Part shown: piece after piece, positions 1-6,555 of the stretch
How the letters are laid out: each line of letters starts with the position of its first letter
Position numbering within the stretch: the stretch's first letter is position 1
From: Chloroflexi bacterium RBG_13_51_18
GTDB taxonomy: Bacteria > Chloroflexota > Dehalococcoidia > Dehalococcoidales > RBG-16-60-22
Assembly: GCA_001796495.1 (NCBI GenBank)
Contig: MGMR01000113.1
Coordinates: 653 to 8,832, forward strand
Length of the DNA: 8,180 nucleotides
Direction: 5' to 3'
Made by a program: the position numbers and the translations under genes
The notes under the pieces: generated by a model
What the model saw: the letters and a program-made list of their open reading frames with translations, nothing else
Databases searched by the model: none
Told to the model about the DNA's origin: nothing

Positions 1-699
1 GCACCAGCGGTTTTCTCCCTGGCAGCGGTAAACGTTATGCGGCGCCGCTACCGTAGAATCATTACCGGCGGGTTCTTGCATAGATCCTTCCAGCATGTTT
101 TCCATTACCTCAACCTCAGAGATATCTATATGCTGTCCTTTGCCCGTTTTTTGCCGTTCTTCCAACGCCGCCAATAGCGTAATGGAGGCATACAGCCCGG
201 CCATATGGTCGGCGAAAGAAAACCCCGGCCCCGTCGGCGGCTTGCCGGGGAAAGAGGTCAAGCGCGTCATGCCGGATAGAGCGTGCACCGTAGGGCCGTA
301 GCCGGAATAATAACTCTTTTGGCTTTGCTGCCCCATTACAGACATACTCATCATGATGATGTCCGACTTTACCTTTTTCAGGTTTTCATAGTCCAGTCCC
401 CAGTTAGCCATTACTCTAGGCGTAAAGTTTTCCACTACTGCGTCGCAGGCAGCCGCCAGCTTTCCCGCCAGGGTTACTCCCTCCGACATATTTAAATTCA
501 ACGTAATTCCGAGCTTGTTACGGTTCCAGGTATTATAATACCCCCGTGCTAAAACGTCACTGGCATCCTCCATTAGCGGCGACTGCACTTTTATCACCTC
601 CGCTCCGTAATCCCCTAAAAAACGGGTGGCGTAAGGCCCCGCCAGCGCCCAGGTGAAATCAAGGATACGGATGTTATGTAAAATAGCCTTATCGGTCAT
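1..699 (-). CDS. CaiB/BaiF (class III) CoA-transferase, C-terminus beyond window
   Basis: Class III CoA-transferases move CoA between acyl groups, for example formyl-CoA/oxalate or carnitine-CoA; some relatives are racemases. The visible 233 residues are the N-terminal Rossmann part. It opens with IRILDFTWALAGPYATRFLG and DYGAEVIKVQSP, then has the NRNKLGITLNLN segment that contributes to CoA binding in this family, AVVENFTPRV, and the signature GKGQHIDISEVEVME where the family keeps its acidic catalytic region. This resembles the opening of the usual ~400-residue protein; the rest lies left of base 1. The ATG at 697-699 is preceded by GAGG at a short spacing and overlaps the 3' end of the acetyltransferase gene by 11 bases, so translation is probably coupled. 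The substrate cannot be read from this part. Family assignment is firm; the specific acyl donor and acceptor are unknown. Confidence 0.93.
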   Translation of the reverse strand, partial: MTDKAILHNIRILDFTWALAGPYATRFLGDYGAEVIKVQSPLMEDASDVLARGYYNTWNRNKLGITLNLNMSEGVTLAGKLAAACDAVVENFTPRVMANWGLDYENLKKVKSDIIMMSMSVMGQQSQKSYYSGYGPTVHALSGMTRLTSFPGKPPTGPGFSFADHMAGLYASITLLAALEERQKTGKGQHIDISEVEVMENMLEGSMQEPAGNDSTVAAPHNVYRCQGENRWC

Positions 700-1312
700 T
701 TTTCCTCAACATCGCCCACGATTTTATGCCGCTACCCGGTATTATCCCCTCCTCCACTACCCTGAACCCGAGGTGTTCGTAAAGCGCCACGTTCCTTTCC
801 GCCTGCGTCTCCAGGAAGCACGATAAGCCCTCTTTATCCGCCCTGCTGAACATCGGCTTTACCAGCCGGCTGCTGAACCCCTGCCCCTGGTATTCGGGGT
901 CGACGCCGAGCACCTGCAGATACCAGTGGGGAAACGGGGCCACGCGTTTGCGTACCGCCCCTGCGTACTCCCCGAAAGCCTTCTGCCGCTTGAGAAGCGC
1001 TCTATCCACGAACAACATTGTGAATAATCGACCGATGAATGGCCTGCGCCACGGAGGTATTTTCCGGTTATCGGAGAGGAACCAAACGGCAACTCCTTCC
1101 ATTTTTGATGACGTGGCATAGACCTCGCCGTATTGTATGCCGTTCCAGATTAAACCTCCGAATGAGCTCGCCTGTTTCCTTAGTCTTTTTGATGCATCCG
1201 GGATAAAATACGCCGTTAAGGGATATTCCTGAAATGCCTTTGCCAGCACTTCCGCCGCAGCTTTAATATCCGCTTTAGTCAAACGCACAAGATTATCTGA
1301 ATCGGCTGCCAT
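689..1312 (-). CDS. GNAT-family N-acetyltransferase
   Basis: This 207-residue protein has the acetyl-CoA binding core of the GNAT fold in its second half. Motif A is WYLQVLGVDPEYQGQGFSSR (residues 130-149), with the pyrophosphate-binding Q-G-Q-G turn at 142-145. Motif B is AERNVALYEHLGFRVV (171-186), where Y178 sits at the usual general-acid position. The N-terminal half (LTKADIKAAAEVLAKAF) matches the first strand and helix of the fold. The substrate is unknown; such proteins acetylate amines, amino acids, antibiotics or protein N-termini. The ATG at 1312 is preceded by GAAGGG at about 6 bases; the ATG five bases upstream runs straight into TAA and cannot be the start. The 3' end overlaps the following CoA-transferase by 11 bases, so the two are almost certainly co-transcribed. 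No clear promoter was seen on this strand. Confidence 0.9.
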   Translation of the reverse strand: MAADSDNLVRLTKADIKAAAEVLAKAFQEYPLTAYFIPDASKRLRKQASSFGGLIWNGIQYGEVYATSSKMEGVAVWFLSDNRKIPPWRRPFIGRLFTMLFVDRALLKRQKAFGEYAGAVRKRVAPFPHWYLQVLGVDPEYQGQGFSSRLVKPMFSRADKEGLSCFLETQAERNVALYEHLGFRVVEEGIIPGSGIKSWAMLRKNDR

Positions 1313-1346
1313 TACATACCCTTCTCTAGCTTTAAACCTGCCGATA

Positions 1347-1355
1347 TGCTATAAT
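1347..1355 (+). promoter_or_regulatory. Extended -10 promoter (TGCTATAAT) for the small basic protein gene
   Basis: TGCTATAAT is an exact match to the sigma-70 extended -10 consensus TGnTATAAT. The -35 region at the right distance (about 1327-1332, TAGCTT) is poor, as is common for extended -10 promoters. Transcription would begin near 1362 and give a leader of about 30 bases carrying an AAGGA ribosome site at 1382-1386. The promoter fires away from the acetyltransferase gene, into a plus-strand frame that is otherwise flanked by minus-strand genes. That orientation supports the 1394-1537 frame being a real gene. Confidence 0.6.
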
Positions 1356-1393
1356 TAGTTCCTGAAATACGAATAATTTTTAAGGACATGACC

Positions 1394-1537
1394 ATGACGG
1401 CTAAAACAGCTAAATCCGCCAAAACTGATAAACCATCTAAAGACCTCAAGGAATTCATTGAAAACGTAAATAAAAAGGACAAAGTAAACGGTCTTAAAAT
1501 AACTTTCGGTTTCACCAAACGCAAGAGGAAACAGTAA
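1394..1537 (+). CDS. Small lysine-rich basic protein, 47 aa, function unknown
   Basis: I do not recognise this protein. The N-terminal third is built of six successive triplets ending in lysine (TAK TAK SAK TDK PSK DLK, residues 2-19). Next comes a short amphipathic-looking stretch, KEFIENVNKKDKVNG, then LKITFGF, and it ends in KRKRKQ. There are 13 Lys and 2 Arg against 5 acidic residues, so it is strongly positive and could bind DNA or RNA. The chosen ATG lies 7 bases after AAGGA; the ATG at 1388 is in frame two codons earlier but only one base from the ribosome site. Support for a real gene: the consensus promoter upstream, a proper ribosome site, and placement in a gap not used by other genes. 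It ends 10 bases from the converging radical SAM gene. It could still be a chance frame, but the three signals together make that less likely. Confidence 0.65.
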   Translation: MTAKTAKSAKTDKPSKDLKEFIENVNKKDKVNGLKITFGFTKRKRKQ

Positions 1538-1547
1538 ACCGGGTATT

Positions 1548-2555
1548 TTACCTCCTTCTTCTTCGCTTTCCCTCCACGAAGGGCTTTTCATCAGTAAAAT
1601 CCGGCCGGTAGCTCTCGGTTGATGTCACGCCCTGCAGCCAGCCGTTTTCAATACCAAGCTTTTCCACCAAGTCGACCACATCCTGGTATTCCTGCGGCAG
1701 TATTTTTCTATTCAACTCTTTAAATTTATAGGAGCGGTGGGTGGGATAATACTGGGACATTACGCTGACCGCCACGCGGGGCGATACTTCCCCAACCAGC
1801 CAGCGTAACGAATCTTCGCTGCCGGCGATTCCTCCAGGCAATATCAGGTGGCGGATAATCAGGCCCTTTTGCGCGATGCCATCTTCATCTACTACAAGGT
1901 CGCCGACCTGCCGCTGCATCTCGCTGATGGCCGCACGGGCATTATCTACATAGTTCCTCGCCCGCGAGTACTTCCTCGCCAATTCATTGGAGGCATACCT
2001 GATATCCGCCAGGTAGATACTGACGACACCATCAAGTTCCTTCAAAGTCTTTACCGAATCGTAGCTGCTGGTGTTGTAGACCAGCGGCAGGCGCAGGCCC
2101 ATCGGTACCGCGTTTATCAACGCCCTCACGATTTGCGGCACGAAGTGTGAAGGGGTTACCAGGTTGATATTGTGGCAATGCAGTTCATCCTGAATATATA
2201 ACATACGCTCCGCCAGTACTTGAGTGGAGACTTTATTATTTTTTTGGATTCCCGGCGACTGGCTGATTTGATAGTTCTGGCAATAGACGCAGCGCATGTT
2301 GCAGTTGCCGAAGAATATCGTCCCCGAACCACGGCTGCCGGATAATACAGGCTCTTCACCGTGGTGGGCGCAGAATGAGGAAATAATAGGTAATAATCCC
2401 GAATTGCATTTCCCCACTTTCCCTTTGATTCGGTTAGCGCCGCATTCACGCGGGCAAATATCGCAAGCCGCCAGCCGCGCTTCCAGCGCTTTAGCTCGGC
2501 GTTCCAGTTCGCCGGAGCGGTAAAGGGAAATATATCCCGGTTCAAGGTTATCCAT
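1548..2555 (-). CDS. PflX-like (COG1313) radical SAM protein
   Basis: A 335-residue radical SAM protein resembling pyruvate formate-lyase activating enzymes, of the PflX/COG1313 group. The [4Fe-4S] motif is CNMRCVYC (C85, C89, C92), the CxxxCxxC triad that coordinates the cluster used to cleave S-adenosylmethionine. In front lies a second cysteine set, CDICPRECGANRIKGKVGKC (C31, C34, C38, C50), a hallmark of COG1313 and a possible extra metal site. The linking segment GEEPVLSGSRGSGTIFFGNC is also typical. The protein ends in an Arg-rich tail, EGKRRRRR. Its substrate is not established; the family is presumed to make glycyl radicals or modify another partner, and no glycyl-radical enzyme is visible here. 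The ATG shares one base with the stop of the NfeD-like gene (TAATG), so translation is coupled. It is the last gene of the gltX cluster, and no terminator is obvious after it. Confidence 0.88.
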   Translation of the reverse strand: MDNLEPGYISLYRSGELERRAKALEARLAACDICPRECGANRIKGKVGKCNSGLLPIISSFCAHHGEEPVLSGSRGSGTIFFGNCNMRCVYCQNYQISQSPGIQKNNKVSTQVLAERMLYIQDELHCHNINLVTPSHFVPQIVRALINAVPMGLRLPLVYNTSSYDSVKTLKELDGVVSIYLADIRYASNELARKYSRARNYVDNARAAISEMQRQVGDLVVDEDGIAQKGLIIRHLILPGGIAGSEDSLRWLVGEVSPRVAVSVMSQYYPTHRSYKFKELNRKILPQEYQDVVDLVEKLGIENGWLQGVTSTESYRPDFTDEKPFVEGKRRRRR

Positions 2556-2959
2556 TACTCTTTTTTCCTGACCTCAAGGTTCAGTCCGTTTATCGCCGTG
2601 ACTTCCACGTCCTCGCCTGTATCTACATCCCCTTCAGTGGAGATAGCCGTCCAGTACTCGTCTTTAATCTTTACCGTCCCCATCGGCTTTAAAGGTTCCG
2701 TTACCTTGCCTATCATCCCTATCATTCCCTCGGCGCCGGATATTTTCCTTCGGCGTATTGCGGGCACTACTGCTTTATGCATGATAAAAACGAGGGCTAC
2801 CATTACCGCCGCTATCACTAATATAATCGACCAGGTGATTTTTACATTGAAGAACCATAAACCCAGCAGGATGAGCGCCAGCACTATAGCATCATCTATC
2901 AAAGATGCTGCGATAATCAGCCAGGCTTTTAGTAGAGATATTTCACCTTTTTTATCCAT
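2555..2959 (-). CDS. Short NfeD-like membrane protein
   Basis: A 134-residue inner-membrane protein of the short NfeD type. Two hydrophobic helices (about residues 12-37 and 43-62) are followed by a basic stop-transfer stretch (RRRK, 69-72). A C-terminal soluble OB-fold domain follows (about 76-132), with the recognisable pattern GMIGKVTEPLKPMGTVKIKD and VDTGEDVEVTAINGLNLEV. Long NfeD proteins also carry a ClpP-like serine protease domain, which is absent here. NfeD proteins normally pair with stomatin/SPFH proteins in membrane quality control; no SPFH gene is visible in this window, so the partner is elsewhere or absent. The ATG is 6 bases after the upstream stop codon, with only a weak GAG ribosome site, which suggests translation is re-initiated from the gene before it. 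The family is clear from the OB-fold pattern and topology; the job in this operon is unknown. Confidence 0.85.
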   Translation of the reverse strand: MDKKGEISLLKAWLIIAASLIDDAIVLALILLGLWFFNVKITWSIILVIAAVMVALVFIMHKAVVPAIRRRKISGAEGMIGMIGKVTEPLKPMGTVKIKDEYWTAISTEGDVDTGEDVEVTAINGLNLEVRKKE

Positions 2960-2965
2960 TTTTGC

Positions 2966-3802
2966 TCAAGTTATCCCCGCCCATGGAAAATGCATCAATT
3001 GTCCTTTTTCCACCAGTTCTTCCACCCTGTAACTTGATGTCCATTTTTCCAGGACTTTTAAAACATGGTCGATATTCCGGTTCCGCTCTTCCCTGTCCCG
3101 CCACTTTTCATTGGTCAAGTCCCCGGCCATACCCTCGGATGCCAGCCACTCCACCAGAGTGTCCCAGTGCTGGTGAAGCGATATCAATATGTAGCCGTCG
3201 CGGCAGGGAAGAATATCGAAGGCGTTATTCCAGTGCCGGCTGCCCTGCCTTTTAGCTATGGTACCGCTGTAATAATAGCGCGGCAGGACATGGTCGAGAG
3301 TCGCCGCCACGCATTCCATTATTGAAATATCGATATGTTGTCCCCTCCCTGATTCATGCCTTTGCCATACCGCCAGCAGAATGCCGTTGACGGCAAAGAG
3401 CGAGGCCGTTTTATACGACTGCTCCCCGAAGAGCTTCAAAGGCATATCCGCTTCTCCCGTCACTGAAAGCCAGCCTCCTAACGCCTGGTCCACCAGGTCA
3501 GACGAATTGAAATCTCGATAAGGTCCGCTCTGCCCAAAGTGAGTGATAGAAGCCATGACGAGTCCCGGATTGATTACAGCCAGGTCTTTATAGCCCAGCC
3601 CCAGCGACGCCAGATATCCCGGAGGAAATGTTTCGAGAAGGACATCAGCCTTTTTTACCAGTTTACGAAGTCGCCCCTGTTCTCCTTTTTCCTCAGGATT
3701 AATTTGGATGACCTCGGCACCCATACCAGATAGGATTTTATTAGCCAGCTTACCCCTGGCATCGGTAGCGTCGAGAATAAGACTCCCGGATAATACGCCC
3801 AC
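2966..3802 (-). CDS. Shortened CaiB/BaiF CoA-transferase homologue, possibly degenerate
   Basis: The protein is of the class III CoA-transferase family: GAEVIQINPEE, KADVLLETFPPG, SITHFGQSGPYRDFNSSDL, and the signature GRGQHIDISIMECVA. It is 278 residues against a usual ~400. Two parts are absent. Between INPEE and RLRKLVKKAD about 30 residues are missing, including the FxxxNxxK-type segment present in the other CoA-transferase in this window (NRNKLGITLNLN). The frame also stops after MHFPWAGIT, so roughly the last 100 residues, which return to complete the large domain, are missing. I chose the GTG at 3802: GAGGGGG overlaps the gltX stop at a good spacing, and the family's N-terminal motif (LSGSLILDATD) begins right after it. 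The longer frame from 3856 would overlap gltX by 41 bases. It lies 13 bases after gltX and 6 before the NfeD-like gene. It may be inactive, or have a new role. Confidence 0.75.
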   Translation of the reverse strand: MGVLSGSLILDATDARGKLANKILSGMGAEVIQINPEEKGEQGRLRKLVKKADVLLETFPPGYLASLGLGYKDLAVINPGLVMASITHFGQSGPYRDFNSSDLVDQALGGWLSVTGEADMPLKLFGEQSYKTASLFAVNGILLAVWQRHESGRGQHIDISIMECVAATLDHVLPRYYYSGTIAKRQGSRHWNNAFDILPCRDGYILISLHQHWDTLVEWLASEGMAGDLTNEKWRDREERNRNIDHVLKVLEKWTSSYRVEELVEKGQLMHFPWAGIT

Positions 3803-3815
3803 AATCCCGTCCCCC

Positions 3816-5291
3816 TCACGAGGAGAGTTTCTTGAGTTTGGCAACAGCTTCATCAATCCGTTTCAAGCAGCGGCCTTTGCCCAGCACTTCCATCATCTCA
3901 AAAAGCGGCGGGGTGGCCGTCTCACCGCTGACGGCCGTGCGCAGAGGACTGAAAAGCTGACCGGCCTTGATTCCCAATTCTTCAGCCAGCGGCCGCAATA
4001 AAGCTTCCAGAACTTCTTCATTAAAAGATGACAACGGCTGAATTCTCTGTGAAGCTACTTCCAGCGTCTTCAGAGTAGATTCAGCGGTCATGTTCTTGGC
4101 AATAAGCAGCGCCGGGTCATAGTTTAGTTCTTCAGTGAAGAAAAATTTAGTCAACTCGGGGATTTCTGCCAGTTTTTTAGCCCTTTCCTGTATCAGCGGC
4201 ATTACCTGCCGCACATAATCTACATCCAGCGGCCGCTTTATGTTTTCTGGCAAACCCTTGTCTAAAAACGGTAAAGCCCTCTGTGTTAAATCGTCGATTG
4301 TCAGGCTGCGAATATATACTCCGTTCATCCAGTCGAGCTTTTCTTTATTGAATATCGCGCCCGTCTTGCCCATCCTCTCCAGCGAGAAATTCTCGACAAG
4401 CTGCTGGCGCGTCATTAATTCCGTCTTATCATCCAGCGACCAGCCTATCAGGGCGATAAAATTGAACATTGTCTCCGGCAAGTAGCCATCGTCGCGGTAT
4501 TCGAGGATAGACATGGCCCCATGCCGTTTGCTTAGCTTGGAGCGGTCGGGGCCCAGTATCAACGGATTGTGAATATATTGCGGCGGTTCATAGCCGAAAG
4601 CACGGTACATGAGAATATGTCGCGGTGTGCTGGATATCCAGTCCTCTCCCCGGATAACATGGCTGATTTTCATGGCGTGGTCATCCACGACATTTGCAAG
4701 GTGATAGGTAGGATAGCCATCCGACTTCAGCATCACGAAATCATCGATATTGCTGTTTTCAAAGACTACATCGCCGTAAATCAAATCGTGAAAGCCGGTC
4801 TGCCCTTCGGTCGGTACTTTAAAGCGTACCACCGGTTTGATTCCCGCAGATTCTTTCGCAGCCGTTTCCTGCGGACTTAAATTGCGGCAGAGTCTATCAT
4901 AGCCCGGCGGCTGCTTACGCGCGACCTGCTCTTTTCGCATTGCCTCAAGACGTTCCGGCGAGCAGTAACAGTAATACGCATTGCCCTGTTCCACAAGGCG
5001 TTCGGCAGCCTGCTTGTATAAATCAAGACGCTGCGACTGATAGTAAGGCCCATAATCTCCTCCCACGTCCGGTCCTTCGTCCCAGTCCAGACCCAGCCAC
5101 TTCAGCCCTTCCATGATATATTCCACCGCACCCTCTACTTTACGGGTAACGTCAGTGTCTTCAATACGAAGGATGAATGTCCCGCCGGTGTGCCTGGCGA
5201 AAAGCCAGTCGAACATGGCGGTGCGGATATTGCCCACCTGCGGTCGCCCGGTGGGGCTAGGAGCAAAACGTACTCTTACCGGTGCGGTCAT
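3816..5291 (-). CDS. gltX: Glutamyl-tRNA synthetase
   Basis: Cytoplasmic class I aminoacyl-tRNA synthetase that charges tRNA-Glu (and in many bacteria tRNA-Gln, for later amidation). The protein is 491 residues, normal for the family. The N-terminal Rossmann fold begins RVRFAPSPTGRPQVGNIRTA, followed by FILRIEDTDVTRK. A zinc-site pattern CYC...Y-x3-C (in YCYCSPERLEAM and GYDRLC) matches that of other bacterial GluRS. The KMSKS loop is DRSKLSKRHG. The connective segment IALIGWSLDD and the helical anticodon-binding C-terminal half are present. The first His of the HIGH motif is Gln (Q18). The start ATG at 5291 has AGAAGG about 7 bases upstream; the frame continues 53 codons further upstream, but that sequence is not GluRS-like and would overlap corA. 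It heads the four-gene minus-strand cluster and probably supplies its transcription. Confidence 0.97.
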   Translation of the reverse strand: MTAPVRVRFAPSPTGRPQVGNIRTAMFDWLFARHTGGTFILRIEDTDVTRKVEGAVEYIMEGLKWLGLDWDEGPDVGGDYGPYYQSQRLDLYKQAAERLVEQGNAYYCYCSPERLEAMRKEQVARKQPPGYDRLCRNLSPQETAAKESAGIKPVVRFKVPTEGQTGFHDLIYGDVVFENSNIDDFVMLKSDGYPTYHLANVVDDHAMKISHVIRGEDWISSTPRHILMYRAFGYEPPQYIHNPLILGPDRSKLSKRHGAMSILEYRDDGYLPETMFNFIALIGWSLDDKTELMTRQQLVENFSLERMGKTGAIFNKEKLDWMNGVYIRSLTIDDLTQRALPFLDKGLPENIKRPLDVDYVRQVMPLIQERAKKLAEIPELTKFFFTEELNYDPALLIAKNMTAESTLKTLEVASQRIQPLSSFNEEVLEALLRPLAEELGIKAGQLFSPLRTAVSGETATPPLFEMMEVLGKGRCLKRIDEAVAKLKKLSS

Positions 5292-5324
5292 AACTAACCC
5301 TTCTCTTGAATTTATACTCTCACA

Positions 5325-5346
5325 TTCTACCACCCCACACGTAGAA
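5325..5346. repeat. Inverted repeat in the gltX leader region
   Basis: TTCTAC (5325-5330) and GTAGAA (5341-5346) are perfect 6-base inverted repeats separated by 10 bases. In a gltX transcript they would form a short hairpin about 34-55 bases upstream of the start codon, with a G-rich loop. It could affect gltX expression or be chance; no U-tract follows, so it is not a terminator. It shares its right arm with the first copy of the 8-base direct repeat. Confidence 0.35.
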
Positions 5347-5366
5347 ATATCTAGAAATGTAGATAT
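5341..5366. repeat. Three-copy 8-base direct repeat, possible operator
   Basis: GTAGAAAT (5341-5348), CTAGAAAT (5351-5358) and GTAGATAT (5359-5366) are near-identical, with pattern [GC]TAGA[AT]AT. They stand directly upstream of the likely corA -35 box and inside the gltX leader, so a protein bound here could affect both divergent genes. The spacing is uneven (starts 10 and 8 bases apart) and the DNA is AT-rich, so chance is possible. Confidence 0.35.
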
Positions 5367-5369
5367 AGA

Positions 5370-5398
5370 TTGTTTTTTATGGCATATTGTCCTAAAAT
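5370..5398 (+). promoter_or_regulatory. Probable sigma-70 promoter for corA
   Basis: TTGTTT (5370-5375) and TAAAAT (5393-5398) stand exactly 17 bases apart. The -10 differs from consensus by one base; the -35 keeps TTG but is otherwise weak. Transcription would begin near 5405 and give a leader of about 32 bases, with a GGAGG ribosome site at 5426-5430 six bases before the corA ATG. A leader this short leaves no room for a magnesium riboswitch. Confidence 0.55.
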
Positions 5399-5436
5399 AA
5401 CACAACGTCTTGTTAGACTCATGATGGAGGTATACA

Positions 5437-6501
5437 ATGCGCAGGCTCATTAGAAAAAGGTCAGAGAAGGCAGGTCTTCCACCGGGTACACTGGTTTATG
5501 TTGGTGAAAAGAAGGTCGAAAATGTCAAGATCACAATAATAGATTATGATGAAACACAGATTACAGAAAAGGAAGCCGCGGCGATTGAGGAATGCTTCCC
5601 GTTTAAAGACAAACCGACCGTCACCTGGATAAATATCGACGGTCTGCATGAAGTCGATATTATTGAAAAACTGGGCAATCATTTCGGATTACATCCTCTG
5701 CTGCTTGAAGATATACTGAACACCGAGCAGCGTCCAAAAATGGAAGAGTCAGAAAATTATATCTTTTTTGTGCTGAAAATGATTTTCTCCGTTGATGAGG
5801 ATAAGGAAATAAAAGCGGAACAGGTCAGTCTAATACTCGGCCACAATTTCGTTATTTCATTCCAGGAACGTGAGGGTGACGTATTCAATCCGGTAAGAGA
5901 CAGAATCAGGAAGAGCAAGGGGCGGATAAGAAAAGTCGGGGCTGACTACCTTGCATATGCCTTGTTAGATGCCATTGTTGACAGTTATTTCTCCGTCCTG
6001 GAAAACGTCGGCGAGAAGATAGAAGATACGGAACAACAACTGACGTTAAATCCCACCACCCAGACACTCCAGCTCATCCGCAAACTGAAGAATGAAATGA
6101 TTTTCCTAAGAAAGTCCATCTGGCCATTGAGGGAATTGATCAGCGGTTTTCTACGACTGGAGACGTCTCTGGTACAGCAGGCAACGGGAGTATATATCAG
6201 AGACGTTTACGACCACACGATACAGGTCATCGATACCATTGAAAGCTATCGGGACATGATTTCCGGCATGCTGGATATATACCTGTCCAGTTTGAGTAAC
6301 AAAATGAATGAAGTGATGAAGGTCTTAACCATTTTTGCCTCGATTTTCATACCGTTGACCTTTGTCGCCGGTGTTTATGGCATGAATTTCGAGAATATGC
6401 CGGAATTGAAATGGCAGTGGGGATACTTCGGCCTTCTGGGTTTTATGGCATTGATAGGAATCACCCTGGTGCTATATTTTAAAAGGAAAAAATGGCTTTG
6501 A
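5437..6501 (+). CDS. corA: CorA family magnesium/cobalt channel
   Basis: CorA forms a pentameric inner-membrane channel that admits Mg2+ and often Co2+ or Ni2+, gated by Mg2+ binding to the cytoplasmic domain. The 354-residue protein has the standard plan: a large acidic N-terminal alpha/beta cytoplasmic domain (about 1-240), a long stalk helix containing TIQVIDTIESYRDMISGMLD, then two C-terminal membrane helices (about 290-312 and 327-348). The defining selectivity motif YGMNF is present after the first helix (G315-M316-N317), and the external loop reads ENMPELKW, also typical. The C-terminus is the basic tail KRKKWL. The ATG has GGAGG six bases upstream. It is divergent from gltX and probably transcribed alone or with the ABM-domain gene 118 bases downstream. 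Family assignment is secure; metal preference cannot be read from sequence. Confidence 0.96.
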   Translation: MRRLIRKRSEKAGLPPGTLVYVGEKKVENVKITIIDYDETQITEKEAAAIEECFPFKDKPTVTWINIDGLHEVDIIEKLGNHFGLHPLLLEDILNTEQRPKMEESENYIFFVLKMIFSVDEDKEIKAEQVSLILGHNFVISFQEREGDVFNPVRDRIRKSKGRIRKVGADYLAYALLDAIVDSYFSVLENVGEKIEDTEQQLTLNPTTQTLQLIRKLKNEMIFLRKSIWPLRELISGFLRLETSLVQQATGVYIRDVYDHTIQVIDTIESYRDMISGMLDIYLSSLSNKMNEVMKVLTIFASIFIPLTFVAGVYGMNFENMPELKWQWGYFGLLGFMALIGITLVLYFKRKKWL

Positions 6502-6504
6502 TAT

Positions 6505-6549
6505 CATGTAAAAACAAAAAGAGAGTAAAATCATATTTTTATTTTCATG
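6505..6549 (+). terminator. Weak AT-rich hairpin after corA
   Basis: CATG(T)AAAA..AAAAA just after the corA stop can pair imperfectly with TTTTTATTTTCATG ending at 6549. The stem is nearly all A-T with bulges, and the T-rich part lies within the stem rather than after it, so it would be a poor terminator. It is listed because no better terminator exists between corA and the next gene. Confidence 0.25.
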
Positions 6550-6555
6550 TAGTTA

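Noticed and set aside
1312..1591. Minus-strand frames of 70 and 78 codons opposite the small basic gene
   Set aside because: Their products show no recognisable pattern, one overlaps the radical SAM gene out of frame, and they lack ribosome sites; the plus-strand frame has promoter and ribosome-site support.
2966..2968. A simple frameshift explaining the early stop of the CoA-transferase homologue
   Set aside because: The next bases encode the NfeD-like protein from 6 bases on, and no other frame carries the missing CaiB C-terminus, so sequence has been lost rather than shifted.
3803..3856. Starting the short CoA-transferase at 3856 or 3853
   Set aside because: This would overlap the end of gltX by about 40 bases in another frame and add residues with no family similarity; GTG at 3802 with GAGGGGG in front is better.
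5292..5340. T-box-like string (GGGTGGTA on the minus strand) in the gltX leader
   Set aside because: The match stops after eight bases, the rest of the conserved T-box bulge is missing, no terminator/antiterminator pair follows, and the whole gap is too short for a specifier stem.
5399..5436. Magnesium riboswitch upstream of corA
   Set aside because: The likely promoter leaves only about 32 bases of leader, far too short for an M-box or ykkC-size element.
5292..5450. Extending gltX upstream to the Met at 5450
   Set aside because: The added 53 residues have no GluRS similarity, would overlap the corA start, and the ATG at 5291 has its own ribosome site right before the conserved N-terminus.
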